Shown: positions 7,891 to 16,561, counted from the first letter of the stretch. The stretch is 64,000 bases of DNA from [Scytonema hofmanni] UTEX 2349 (GCF_000582685.1 NZ_KK073768.1:5098399-5162398); one strand, 5' to 3'. Notes: a model not told the origin generated them from the letters alone. Translations and numbers: made by a program.

Positions 7891-8279
7891 AACAATTCAA
7901 ATAGTCCTATTAAAGTTCCGTCAGGATCTCTTAGATAAGCTGTTTTAATTCCGTAGTAGGGATTGTTCATTGGAGCGGTGGTAAACTTAACACCTTGATG
8001 GATTAATTTTTCATACTCTTCTTCTACATCATGCACTGTAAAAATTAAGGCTACATTATCTTGACATTCGGCATGGGGTGGCTTGGCAGTATTAGCAATC
8101 ATCTGTGCCATTTCTTGTCGCCGAAATAAACTCAGTTTCATGTCTTGGACTTTAAACTCAGCATATCCATCTTCTAGATTTTCGATTTTTACTTCAAATC
8201 CCATAACATCTTTGTAGAAATCAAAAGAAGTTTTCAAGTCAGAGACTAAGAGTCTTGTGTATGCAGATCCTACTTTCAT
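7884..8279 (-). CDS. VOC (glyoxalase/bleomycin-resistance fold) family protein
   Basis: 131 residues forming a single VOC module pair. The opening GSAYTRLLVSDLKTSFDFYKDVMGFEVK and closing AYLRDPDGTLIGLFELL are typical of glyoxalase-fold dioxygenases, isomerases and resistance proteins, with the metal ligand E in LFELL. The specific reaction is not predictable. The three C-terminal residues and the stop codon are contributed by the adjacent heptamer repeat. It stands alone, transcribed toward the array. Confidence 0.8.
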   Translation of the reverse strand: MKVGSAYTRLLVSDLKTSFDFYKDVMGFEVKIENLEDGYAEFKVQDMKLSLFRRQEMAQMIANTAKPPHAECQDNVALIFTVHDVEEEYEKLIHQGVKFTTAPMNNPYYGIKTAYLRDPDGTLIGLFELLV

Positions 8280-8454
8280 CGCTAATCAAATTTATTAATT
8301 GATGTTAATTTAACTTGACTTTTTCCTGGCAGTGTAGTTTTAGAGTTGGGCATTGGGCATTGGAAATTAAAGATGCTCGATTTTTGATGCGCGTTCTAAT
8401 TAGGATTTTTTCCATGCCCCATACCCTATTACGCAAAACAGATAAAAACAGTAT

Positions 8455-10245
8455 TTACAAGAAAGGCAGAAGTTCGAGGGCAGAAGGCACTTATGTTAGG
8501 AGTATCAATTAAAACTTACTTTGTGGGTTTAAAGCCCAGTTGAAACAAATAATTATACTCAAGATGGCTTGCACGGACGGTATAAAACGTCCTTGTTTCA
8601 ATCCCACTATGAGTAAGGGTGGGTTGCCTTCTGACTTGAAAATCAAACTTTGGCTAAAAACCAAGAAGGATATGTGGCTGAAGTCGTTCAATGACGACAG
8701 CCTAAGCTGAAACATTAATTGTGGGTTTAACTTGCAACTGGAACAGGCTCAAGATTAACTTGATAACCAAGCTTTTCTAAGCGCTTAACCAAGCGCTTCT
8801 TGACACTTTCCGGTCGTTGTTTGTCAAAATAATCAGCTCCTAAATCTTTATAAGGTTCTTGGCGCGATATCAGATGATAGGCGATCGTTAAAATAGAGTG
8901 TGCAACCGCAACGGCAGCACGTTTTTTACCCCTTCGCCCGCTAAGTAGGCGATACTGAGCAGCAAGATAAGTCTTGGTACGAGCTAGAGCATGAGCAGCT
9001 TGAACCAGAATCGTTCGTAAGGAACGATTACCTTTGCGGGTACTGGTTGAAAGTGTTTTCCCACCACTTTCATAATTCCCAGGAGCCAGACCAGCCCAAG
9101 CAGCCAAATGTTGGGCGCTGGGGAAACGGCTCATATCGATGCCAATTTCGGAGACAATAATCTCCGCAGTTCGGCGTGCGATACCTGGTATAGTGTCAAC
9201 TAACTCAACCGCTTTCTCAAAAGGGCGGCAATATTCTTCAATTTGTTGGTCGAAACATTCAATTGTTTCGTCTATGCTATCAATTTGACACAGTAACTGG
9301 GCAAGAATAAATCGTTGATGAGGGCGAACTCTACCGTCAAGTGCTTGAATCAGTAAATCATGCTTTTTTCGCATGGTTCCTTTCGCTAAGTCGGCCATGA
9401 GTTCGGGACTAGCGCTACCCTCAACGATCGCAGCTAGCATTGCTCGTCCAGATACACCCATCACATCGCTGGCAACTGAGGCAAGTTTTATATTGGCAGC
9501 TTCAAGCACTTTTTGGACTCGATTCACCAAATTGACTCGTTCTCGAATAAAATTGCTACGATGGCGAGTTAAGTCTCGCAAATCTCTTTGTTCGATTGGG
9601 GGAATAAAACTCGGACGTAACAACCCATGCTGTAGTAGTTCGGCAATCCATTGTGAGTCTTTGATGTCTGTTTTGCGTCCTGGTACCGCTTTTATATGGC
9701 GGGCATTGACTAACATAACTTCAAAATTACCTTCCAAGATGTTAAATACAGGTCGCCAGTACTCTCCAGTACTTTCCATCGCGACATGAGTGCAACCGTG
9801 ACTTGTCAACCAGTCAGAAAGTTTTAACAAGTCCTTGGTCATAGTGGTGAATGTACGTATTTCCTTATGCCATCCTCCCGAAGACTTTGGGATAATTGCA
9901 CAAGCTACCACTGTCTTTTTGTGTACGTCCAACCCTGCACTATGCTTATAGACTACCTGCATAAAACCTTACTACACAAAAATGTATCAAATTGATAGGG
10001 GGCTAATACGTGGATACTTCTTCCGGTCGATTCTGACTTGCGTGCTTACCAACACTGTATATAGCTCGGTAGCGACAATTGGCGATGCCTCTGAGTATCC
10101 GGGTTCGACTGCCTTGCAGGCTAAATATGCTCTACTGAAGGACAACCTCGTTTGTATCAACCTTAAGTGGAAGCTACCACATTTTCATGCATGGCGGTGA
10201 AATTTTTTTCATTAGGACTGCCTTCTGAAGTAAAGTTGATATTAA
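8455..10245 (-). mobile_element. IS110-family insertion sequence
   Basis: The downstream boundary is placed at 8455 because homology with the copy at 1-67 ends there. The upstream boundary is approximate, between the transposase start (9962) and the MFS stop (10283). A 9-bp subterminal inverted match, CAGAAGGCA at 8480-8488 against TGCCTTCTG at about 10219-10227, suggests it lies near 10240. That arrangement is known for the IS1111 subgroup. About 270 bp of non-coding DNA lie downstream and 240-280 bp upstream of the transposase. In IS110-type elements such stretches encode the bridge RNA that specifies donor and target. The non-coding stretch 8280-8454 left of the element holds nothing recognisable except short GGGCATT repeats. 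Confidence 0.75.
8727..9962 (-). CDS. IS110-family transposase
   Basis: 411 residues, full length. An N-terminal RuvC-like DEDD domain (about 1-160) has D in AGLDVHKKT, E in AMESTGEYW and the D pair in GRKTDIKDSQWIAELL. A C-terminal Transposase_20 domain (about 230-330) contains IPGIARRTAEIIVSEIG, SAQHLAAWAGLAPG and the serine-containing NYESGGKT, which holds the catalytic serine in characterised members. It would catalyse bridge-RNA-guided recombination. The frame is intact, so the element may be active. Confidence 0.92.
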   Translation of the reverse strand: MQVVYKHSAGLDVHKKTVVACAIIPKSSGGWHKEIRTFTTMTKDLLKLSDWLTSHGCTHVAMESTGEYWRPVFNILEGNFEVMLVNARHIKAVPGRKTDIKDSQWIAELLQHGLLRPSFIPPIEQRDLRDLTRHRSNFIRERVNLVNRVQKVLEAANIKLASVASDVMGVSGRAMLAAIVEGSASPELMADLAKGTMRKKHDLLIQALDGRVRPHQRFILAQLLCQIDSIDETIECFDQQIEEYCRPFEKAVELVDTIPGIARRTAEIIVSEIGIDMSRFPSAQHLAAWAGLAPGNYESGGKTLSTSTRKGNRSLRTILVQAAHALARTKTYLAAQYRLLSGRRGKKRAAVAVAHSILTIAYHLISRQEPYKDLGADYFDKQRPESVKKRLVKRLEKLGYQVNLEPVPVAS

Positions 10246-10282
10246 ACATCTTGCTTACGGTATAAACCAGGGGATTGCTCCC

Positions 10283-11473
10283 TTACAAGCAAGTGCAATA
10301 TCTAAAGACAATCAGGGTAAGAATTGCAAAACCTACACCTGTAAAAAACACGCTATTAATTCCGCCAATACCAAAGGCTATTCCCATCAAAAGGGGTCCG
10401 AAGGTTTGCCCTATACCGAAAAATGTACCATTCACCGATAGAATCGTAGCCAGATATTCTCTTGGTGCTAACTCTGCCAAAAGTGTTTGGGTACTGGGCA
10501 AACCAATACCCAAACCAACGCCAAAAATTGTGGTTGGGATTAATAATAACCAGATATTGTGTAAAAAGGGAACAATGAATAGAGCTAAAGCATATAAAAC
10601 AAAAGATGCTCTAATTAAAGTTGTTGCGGAATATTTTCTGGATATTTTTCCTAACTGTAAAGCTGTGATAGCAAGTGCCACGGAAACACTTGAGAGTATT
10701 AATCCAATTGTCCAAGGCGGCTGTTTGAATGTATTTTTAATTAATTGTGGTAGATAAATTACATAAGCTCCGTAAAGGAGAAAGAAGTTAGCAGCACTGG
10801 CAATGAAAAGTCCAAACAATTGGCGATTTTGCAAAACTTTGCCAGCATTTATTAAATAGTCTTTCAGGTTTCGGTTTCCTTTCGGTTCCGGATTTTTTAA
10901 TTTAAATAACACCAATAGGCTGATAGGAATCGCTACTATGGGCAGCATAAAGGGATAAAACCAGCCAAGTGTAGCTAATGCACCGCCAATTGCGGGATAA
11001 CTTGCTGTGCCGATACTGCTGACACTGGCATTGTAACCCATTGCTGTAGTGCGTTTGTCTGCTGCATATAAATCACCAAGTAAGGTGACGCTTAAAGAAG
11101 GCAAAGAAGCAGCACCAATTCCTTGCAAGAAACGCAAAAATAACAAAAGGTTAAAATCACGGGCAAAACCGCAGGCTGTACCAGCGATTCCAAATAATAG
11201 CAGTGAGGGAACGATAATTTTCTTTCTGCCCAATCTATCGGCAAGGACACCAATAACAGGACCTAAAACCACAGCCGGAAGGGTGAATACTGTAACTAAT
11301 AAACCATTATTTTTCGGGTTAACTTTCAAGGCTTCAGCTAAATAGGGAAAAGCCGGACTTACGCTAGCTACTCCGAGAACTGCCATTAGAGAAACTGCAC
11401 AAATAATTTGAAAGTTAGAGTCTTGATAAAGTGGTTTTTGGCGCTGGAATTGCTCATTTTCTTCTGAATTCAT
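10283..11473 (-). CDS. MFS transporter
   Basis: A membrane protein of 396 residues with about 12 hydrophobic segments and the MFS loop 2-3 signature (GVLADRLGRKKIIVPSLL, about residues 75-95). The second half repeats the pattern (ILSSVSVALAITALQLGKISRKY). The family is drug/sugar-type proton-coupled efflux, and the substrate is unknown. The ATG at 11473 is preferred over the upstream in-frame TTG at 11500. The IS110 element ends close to its stop codon but does not interrupt it. Rubrerythrin lies upstream on the same strand. Confidence 0.85.
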   Translation of the reverse strand: MNSEENEQFQRQKPLYQDSNFQIICAVSLMAVLGVASVSPAFPYLAEALKVNPKNNGLLVTVFTLPAVVLGPVIGVLADRLGRKKIIVPSLLLFGIAGTACGFARDFNLLLFLRFLQGIGAASLPSLSVTLLGDLYAADKRTTAMGYNASVSSIGTASYPAIGGALATLGWFYPFMLPIVAIPISLLVLFKLKNPEPKGNRNLKDYLINAGKVLQNRQLFGLFIASAANFFLLYGAYVIYLPQLIKNTFKQPPWTIGLILSSVSVALAITALQLGKISRKYSATTLIRASFVLYALALFIVPFLHNIWLLLIPTTIFGVGLGIGLPSTQTLLAELAPREYLATILSVNGTFFGIGQTFGPLLMGIAFGIGGINSVFFTGVGFAILTLIVFRYCTCL

Positions 11474-11567
11474 GATATTGTTTTGTAGGCGAATAGGCAA
11501 CTTGGCGAGGCATCTTTAGAGATACCACGCCAAGGTGCTTAATAAAATACCTAATTTATCGCACTAA

Positions 11568-12281
11568 TTAAGCAGCAATTTTCTCCTCAAGCAGTGTAAA
11601 ACTTTTTTTGCTCGCACCGCAGATGGGACAATGCCAATCATCGGGAATTTGTTCAAAAGGTGTTCCCGGTGCAATTCCCGAATCAGGATCGCCAGCAATT
11701 GGATCGTAAATCATGCTGCACACTTTGCAAATCCATTTGCGAGTTTTTGCATCGTCACCAGCTGCTTTGGGTGCTGCATTTCCTCCATTCAAAACTTCTA
11801 AAGCTTCTGCGTAGCGATCGGCATGGTAATTTTCTACGAATTTCAGTAAGCCAAAACGATGGGCGGCTTCGTGAAATATATTAGCATGATCGGCAGATTC
11901 TTTAGCTTGTTTGAGAAATTCTTCTGTAGCCGGATTGTCTCTATCTTTCTGGGCAGCGGCGGCGAATTCGGGATACATTGTAGTGTATTCATAGGTTTCA
12001 CCTTCAATTGCCAAAGATAAACAACGAGACATAATTTCTCGCTTTTGTTCTTCAGTTAAAGCTGTTGGATCTTGTACAACAAGTTCTGGATGCAGCAAAA
12101 CAAAATGTGAGAAAGCATGTTGAGTTTCTTGTTCTGCTGTTTCTCTAAAAAGTTTCGCTAAGTCTGCAAACCCAAGTTTACGTGCTACTTCAGCAAAAAA
12201 CAAATATTTGCGATTTGCCATCGATTCACCACCAAAGGCAGCTTCTAAGTTTTGGTGAGTGCTAAAGTTTGACAGATCCAT
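11568..12281 (-). CDS. rbr: Rubrerythrin
   Basis: 237 residues. A ferritin-like diiron domain (about 1-165) has MANRKYLFFAEVARKLGF, RETAEQETQHAFSHF and EYTTMYPEFAAAA carrying the Glu/His ligands. A C-terminal rubredoxin domain has the two CxxC knuckles CKVCSMIYDP and CPICGA. Rubrerythrins reduce hydrogen peroxide with electrons passed through the rubredoxin iron. In Anabaena a member protects the nitrogenase-containing heterocyst (literature knowledge). A perfect palindrome about 150 bp upstream is a likely peroxide or iron regulator site. Confidence 0.93.
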   Translation of the reverse strand: MDLSNFSTHQNLEAAFGGESMANRKYLFFAEVARKLGFADLAKLFRETAEQETQHAFSHFVLLHPELVVQDPTALTEEQKREIMSRCLSLAIEGETYEYTTMYPEFAAAAQKDRDNPATEEFLKQAKESADHANIFHEAAHRFGLLKFVENYHADRYAEALEVLNGGNAAPKAAGDDAKTRKWICKVCSMIYDPIAGDPDSGIAPGTPFEQIPDDWHCPICGASKKSFTLLEEKIAA

Positions 12282-12430
12282 AATTTTGGCAACCTTCCAA
12301 AGTGATATTTATAGCGAGTCGCTGTTGAATGAATTACAGATTGCTAAGTTTGTATAAACTGGAGAATCGATGTAGTTTATTCAAACATAGAGCCGCTATA
12401 GTTGATGAGAACAGCCTTGAAAAGCGGATA

Positions 12431-12451
12431 ATTAAGAATAATTCTTAATTG
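12431..12451. promoter_or_regulatory. Candidate PerR/Fur-type operator upstream of rubrerythrin
   Basis: A perfect 21-bp palindrome with arms AATTAAGAAT and ATTCTTAATT around a central A. Its inner 17 bp have the spacing TTA-N11-TAA of PerR boxes (consensus TTATAATNATTATAA). It lies about 150 bp upstream of the rubrerythrin start, in the 346-bp gap that otherwise holds only a hairpin repeat. The identity of the regulator is inference. Confidence 0.5.
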
Positions 12452-12465
12452 AGAAAACTTACGCA

Positions 12466-12513
12466 GTAGTGAGCGCTTTAGCGTTCAAAAAGGCACGCTT
12501 CGTGCCTACTACG
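12466..12513. repeat. Double-hairpin repeat, GTAGTRAGCG family (copy 1)
   Basis: The outer ends GTAGT and ACTAC are inverted. Between them are two small hairpins, GAGCGCT/AGCGTTC and GGCACG/CGTGCC. Related copies lie at 22409 (one hairpin only), 28063 and 36165, all intergenic. Confidence 0.75.
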
Positions 12514-12627
12514 AAAGATATCTCACTCATCCGTTTTGTTAGCTGTTCTGTGGATAATTATAAGACGGAAAATATTTTGCGGTTTGTTAGTTATGATGCT
12601 TGACTAATTGGATAACTTGTGAAATAT

Positions 12628-13719
12628 TTAAATGTTCTGAAGTTCTAAAAATGGGTAATCAGTATATCCTTTGGCATCTGGAGCGTAAAATGTCTTTGGA
12701 TCTGGTGTGTTTAACTGGGCGTTTAGTTGAAAGCGTTTTGGTAAGTCAGGATTGGCGAGAAATAATTTGCCAAAAGATACTAAATCTGCATCGCCACTAG
12801 CTAAAATGCGATCGCCTTTTAAGTTATCGTAGCCGCCGTTGGTGATTAAAGTGCCTTGATATATTTGGCGGTAGTAAGGTGTGACGGGGTTCATCACGTC
12901 GCGGTTTTTCAAATCGACTTCATTCGGTTCCATCAGGTGAAGGTAAGCCAGTCCGAAGGAGTTGAGCGAATTTATGGCGTAAGTAAATGTCTCTTTCGAG
13001 TTGGAATCATGCATTCCGTAGAAGGTGTTACTCGGTGAAAGCTTGATGCCAACACGGTTTGCACCCCAGACGCTGGCGACGGCTTGGATTACTTCTAACA
13101 TAAATCGCGATCGCTTTTCAATTGAACCACCATACTCATCTGTACGTTGGTTAGAACCATCTTGCAAAAATTGATCTATCAAATAGCCAAAAGCACCGTG
13201 GAGTTCGACACCATCAAAGCCGGCAGCTTTCGCATTTTCTGCACCGAGACGAAATTGTGCGACTATTTCGGCTATTTCGTCAGTTTCTAAAGCGCGGGGT
13301 GTTTCTAAAGATACTTTACCTGCTGGCGTGTGGAGTTCGCCAACACCAGCGATCGCACTCGGTGCAACTGGCAATTCTCCATCAAGCAAGCTGGGGTGCG
13401 AAATTCGCCCACAATGCCAAAGTTGCAGGAAAATTCGTCCCCCTTTTTCATGCACTGCATCTGTTATCAATCGCCATCCGGCAACTTGTTCGTCTGAGTA
13501 AATTCCTGGACAATTCATGTATCCCAGGCTGAGGGGTGAAACCATCGTACATTCGGTGACAATTAGCCCTGCACTTACTCGTTGCGCGTAATAATTTGCC
13601 ATTAAGGAATTGGGGATAGTTTCAATTGCCCGCAAACGTGTCATCGGTGCCATTATAATCCGGTTGGGGAGGGTGTAATCACCAAGCTGGATGGGTGTGA
13701 AAAGATTGGTAGGGGTCAT
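12628..13719 (-). CDS. Old yellow enzyme family alkene reductase (NemA-like)
   Basis: 363 residues from the ATG at 13719. An upstream in-frame extension to 13803 lacks family similarity. The TIM-barrel flavoprotein motifs are clear: MTPTNLFTPIQLGDYTLPNRI, APMTRLRA, the substrate-binding pair in GGRIFLQLWHCGR, FDGVELHGAFGYLIDQFLQDGSN with R/TDEYGGS, and SFGKLFLANPDLP at the FMN phosphate site. It reduces activated C=C bonds with NADPH, and the natural substrate is unknown. The gene is monocistronic, followed by the rubrerythrin gene after a 346-bp gap. Confidence 0.9.
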   Translation of the reverse strand: MTPTNLFTPIQLGDYTLPNRIIMAPMTRLRAIETIPNSLMANYYAQRVSAGLIVTECTMVSPLSLGYMNCPGIYSDEQVAGWRLITDAVHEKGGRIFLQLWHCGRISHPSLLDGELPVAPSAIAGVGELHTPAGKVSLETPRALETDEIAEIVAQFRLGAENAKAAGFDGVELHGAFGYLIDQFLQDGSNQRTDEYGGSIEKRSRFMLEVIQAVASVWGANRVGIKLSPSNTFYGMHDSNSKETFTYAINSLNSFGLAYLHLMEPNEVDLKNRDVMNPVTPYYRQIYQGTLITNGGYDNLKGDRILASGDADLVSFGKLFLANPDLPKRFQLNAQLNTPDPKTFYAPDAKGYTDYPFLELQNI

Positions 13720-13746
13720 GCTTATAGTGGTTAGTGGATAGTCGTT

Positions 13747-13896
13747 ATACCAATTTAATATGAAGTTGCATAATAAAGAACCCCACCCTAACCCTCCCCG
13801 CAAGCTGGGAGGGGAAAATATAGTCCCCTCCCAGCTTGCGGGGAGGGGATTAAGGGGTGGGGTAAAATTCTATGCAACTTCACAAATAATTGGTAT
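13747..13896. mobile_element. MITE-like element with nested inverted repeats
   Basis: About 150 bp bounded by ATACCAATTT and AATTGGTAT. The next layer is GAAGTTGCATA against TATGCAACTTC, then CCCCACCCTAA against TTAAGGGGTGGGG, and a central pair CCTCCCCGCAAGCTGGGAGG against its complement. It carries no gene. It lies in the promoter region between hemJ and the old yellow enzyme gene. Confidence 0.8.
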
Positions 13897-13964
13897 TAGT
13901 GGCTAAGAGTCATTTGAGACAAGTAACAACCATCAAATATCAACTAACAACTAACAACCAACCA

Positions 13965-14549
13965 TCAACTCTGTTGCTGTGGAACTTGTGAAATTTGCGC
14001 TAATTCCTTTTCTTTATCTTCTCTGCGCTTTTTGGCGTAAAGTTGAATAGTGGCTACCATTGCAATAATCATTGCCACAATTACCCAAACGGTAATATCT
14101 GTAGGTAAACTACCTTTAAATACGGCTAGCAATACAATCACGACTAACATCAAACTGGGTGCTTCATTCAAAGCGCGTAACTGTTGACTACTCCAGCGAC
14201 ACTCATCTTTTGCTAACTGCTTCATTAGCCTTTTGCAATAATGATGATAGCCGAGTAAAAGAGTAACAAATCCTAGTTTGACATGCAACCAAGTCTGTTT
14301 TAAAATTTCTGGTTCAGTAGTTAATAAACCGATCGCCATTGCAACTGTTAACAACATTCCCGGAGTCGTGATAATGTTGTAAAGCCGTTTTTCCATAATC
14401 TGATACTGATTTTTCAGTATCGTGCGTGCTGGTTCTGGCTCTTGATTGGCTTCGACGTGATAGATAAAAAGGCGTACTAGATAAAATAATCCAGCAAACC
14501 AGACTACAATGCCGATAATGTGAAACGCTTTAAACCATGAATAAGCCAT
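13965..14549 (-). CDS. hemJ: Protoporphyrinogen IX oxidase HemJ
   Basis: A 194-residue membrane protein with four or five hydrophobic segments. It begins MAYSWFKAFHIIGIVVWFAGLFYLVRLF, containing the essential first-helix histidine. MEKRLYNIITTPGM and WLHVKLGFVTLLLGYHHYCKR follow, the second conserved histidine/arginine region. HemJ oxidises protoporphyrinogen IX to protoporphyrin IX, the branch precursor of heme and chlorophyll, in most cyanobacteria. The C-terminal tail ends QISQVPQQQS, partly in a Gln-rich stretch beside heptamer repeats. No operon partner is visible. Confidence 0.92.
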   Translation of the reverse strand: MAYSWFKAFHIIGIVVWFAGLFYLVRLFIYHVEANQEPEPARTILKNQYQIMEKRLYNIITTPGMLLTVAMAIGLLTTEPEILKQTWLHVKLGFVTLLLGYHHYCKRLMKQLAKDECRWSSQQLRALNEAPSLMLVVIVLLAVFKGSLPTDITVWVIVAMIIAMVATIQLYAKKRREDKEKELAQISQVPQQQS

Positions 14550-14822
14550 GAATCGTAACCTACCTATTTAAAACTCTGCTCAAGCAATAAGAGCTTGAGT
14601 TGGTCTAAGTCATACTAAATACTAGGTTACGTCAAAATGCTTCTTGGCTTGTATTGCAATTCAATCCACAAAAATGAAATCATATCATGCAACTGTCATA
14701 GAGACGTTCCGCCGGAACGTCTCTACAATATATGTGATTTGTCGGACATGATATTCTGAAATATTGTAAGGGCGCTTTTTACGCAGACCGTACAATATTG
14801 CAGTTTTTATTAATTTGTAACT
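14550..14822. other. Intergenic region with one palindromic repeat
   Basis: It contains a copy of the GTAGAGACG family at 14701-14723 (arms GAGACGTTCC and GGAACGTCTC). No coding potential is seen. The rest is AT-rich and probably carries the hemJ promoter. Confidence 0.6.
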
Positions 14823-15788
14823 TTACTTAACGCTTTTGGTGACTACCTCACGCACGCGATAGATTGGGCGTCCTTGGGATTCGTGATAAGTACGCATTAG
14901 CAACTCTGCCAAAAGACCAAAGCAAAAAAGCTGTACCCCGGTTAAGAATAAGAGAACCGCTAAAACTAGCAAAGGGCGATCGCCTATATCTTCATGAAAA
15001 CCTAATTTGACAAAAGTCAAATAAATACCGATCGCTCCACCCGCAAGCATGGAAATCAAGCCCCACAACCCGAAAACGTGCATCGGACGAGTGAGGAACT
15101 TTTTCATAAACAAAATAGTTAGCAAATCCATCAACACCCGGAAAGTACGGGATAATCCATACTTACTCTGACCAAAGCGACGGGCGTGATGACGTACCGG
15201 AATTTCGGTAATTCTTGCTCCTTCAATATACGCTAAAGCTGGTAAAAATCGGTGCAGCTCGCCATAAAGATTCATATCTGCGACCAATTCGGCACGATAA
15301 GCCTTCAACGAACAACCATAATCATGAATATTCACGCTAGTAGTTCGTCTAATTAACCAGTTGGCAATTTTGGAAGGAAGTAACCGCTTCAAAGCACCAT
15401 CTTGACGGTTTTTCCGCCAACCGCTGACCAAATCGTAACCTTCTTCCAACTTTGCCAGCAGCAACGGTATATCTACTGGGTCATTTTGCAAATCAGCATC
15501 TAAAGTGACAATTGCTTTACCTAAAGCATGATTAAATCCGGCTGACATTGCTGCCGTTTGACCGTAATTGCGTCGCAAAATAACTGCTTTTAAATCGCTG
15601 CGTGTTTGCGCTTCTTTTCTGAGAAACTCCGCACTTCCATCAGTAGAACCGTCATCTACACAAATTATTTCATAATTTAACTCACTTGCAATTAAAGTTG
15701 AAGCGATCGCCTCCAGCAAATGCGGTATACTTTCAACTTCGTTATATATCGGCACCACAACCGAAACATCAGGAACAACCGCTGACAT
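14823..15788 (-). CDS. Family 2 glycosyltransferase, GtrB/DPM1-like, with C-terminal membrane helices
   Basis: 321 residues from the ATG at 15788. The GT-A domain (about 5-230) has VSVVVPIYNEVESIPHLLEAI, the nucleotide-binding ICVDDGSTDGS, the metal-binding LDADLQNDP and the acceptor-side GCSLKAYRAEL. Two transmembrane helices follow (FGLWGLISMLAGGAIGIYLTF and LLVLAVLLFLTGVQLFCFGLLAELL). Members transfer glucose, mannose or aminoarabinose to undecaprenyl phosphate at the inner membrane. The donor is not predictable. It follows the NlpC/P60 gene by about 60 bp on the same strand and may be co-transcribed. Confidence 0.85.
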   Translation of the reverse strand: MSAVVPDVSVVVPIYNEVESIPHLLEAIASTLIASELNYEIICVDDGSTDGSAEFLRKEAQTRSDLKAVILRRNYGQTAAMSAGFNHALGKAIVTLDADLQNDPVDIPLLLAKLEEGYDLVSGWRKNRQDGALKRLLPSKIANWLIRRTTSVNIHDYGCSLKAYRAELVADMNLYGELHRFLPALAYIEGARITEIPVRHHARRFGQSKYGLSRTFRVLMDLLTILFMKKFLTRPMHVFGLWGLISMLAGGAIGIYLTFVKLGFHEDIGDRPLLVLAVLLFLTGVQLFCFGLLAELLMRTYHESQGRPIYRVREVVTKSVK

Positions 15789-15850
15789 TGCCCCATTTTG
15801 TTCAGTTATGCTTTGCGAAATCAACCCACCCCTCATATTCCTTAGCGTCC

Positions 15851-16552
15851 TTAGCGTCTTTGCGGTTCGTAACTCTTCACAACCCTGCCAGCACCTCGCA
15901 GCTGCTGATAATATGACTGACTAACTGCATCTCCCTGTTCCGTCAAACAGTCAATTGCAATACCATTTCGTCCCTTATCTTTGCCGGAACTGTGGATGTA
16001 ATAACCATCTGCCAAATAAAGTCCGACATGAGTTGCTTTTTGGGGAGTGCCAAAAAATACCAAATCCCCAGCCTCTAGTTCTGCTGTACTAATTGGCTGA
16101 GTGAATTCTTCTTGCTGATAAGCGTCTCTAGGTATCCAAACACCAACTGAAGCAAACGCTGCTTGCATCAACCCTGAACAATCGTAGTTTGGTGCTACAG
16201 TACCACCCCAGAGGTAATAATTTGCTTGTTGCATCGCTTTTTGGGTAAAAACAATTACCTCAGCTAGCAGTTTTTTTATTTGAGATTGAGAAAAAGCAGT
16301 AGCTTCATAAGGTACAGTAGCAGATTGTAATAAACTCAAATCTGTCGGCGATACCCATCCTGGATAATCATCCTCACACAAACAGACCTGTAAAGACGCG
16401 ATTAATCGCGTCTCTACATCATTATCATTTGATGTTATCCGCAAATGTCGCCCTACTGCGGCTTGAGTTGCCAAGCGCGTACATTCAGGAGAATCATATA
16501 AGTTTAGGTCAGCAAGACACTGATACTCGTCAGATTTTAGATTAAAGGGCAT
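15851..16552 (-). CDS. NlpC/P60-family peptidoglycan hydrolase with SH3-like N terminus
   Basis: 233 residues from the ATG at 16552. An N-terminal SH3b-like part (about 5-85, YQCLADLNLYDSPECTRLATQAAVGRHL) is followed by an NlpC/P60 domain with the catalytic Cys in YDCSGLMQAAFASVG, His in KATHVGLYLADG and a third polar residue in YYIHSSGKD. It should cleave D-gamma-glutamyl-diaminopimelate bonds in peptidoglycan. Inside the SH3b part, the ten residues VETRLIASLQ are encoded exactly by a genomic palindrome (16390-16417), so a mobile repeat has been accommodated in frame. It is divergent from a beta-lactamase-fold gene, with only 9 bp between start codons. Confidence 0.9.
   Translation of the reverse strand: MPFNLKSDEYQCLADLNLYDSPECTRLATQAAVGRHLRITSNDNDVETRLIASLQVCLCEDDYPGWVSPTDLSLLQSATVPYEATAFSQSQIKKLLAEVIVFTQKAMQQANYYLWGGTVAPNYDCSGLMQAAFASVGVWIPRDAYQQEEFTQPISTAELEAGDLVFFGTPQKATHVGLYLADGYYIHSSGKDKGRNGIAIDCLTEQGDAVSQSYYQQLRGAGRVVKSYEPQRR
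16390..16417. repeat. GTAGAGACG-family palindrome inside a coding sequence
   Basis: A 28-bp palindrome, read on the minus strand as GTAGAGACG, core CGATTAATCG and CGTCTTTAC, lies in frame in the NlpC/P60 gene and encodes VETRLIASLQ. Its core is identical to the intergenic copy at 51313-51340. Confidence 0.85.
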
Positions 16553-16561
16553 TCTGCAACA

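Noticed and set aside
8581..8620. GTTTCAATCCCACTATGAGT, similar to a cyanobacterial CRISPR repeat start
   Set aside because: Only a single occurrence with no second repeat or spacer spacing. It lies inside the IS110 non-coding flank.
9982..10200. 72-codon frame upstream of the IS110 transposase
   Set aside because: It lies in the non-coding flank expected in IS110 elements and has no protein similarity by eye.
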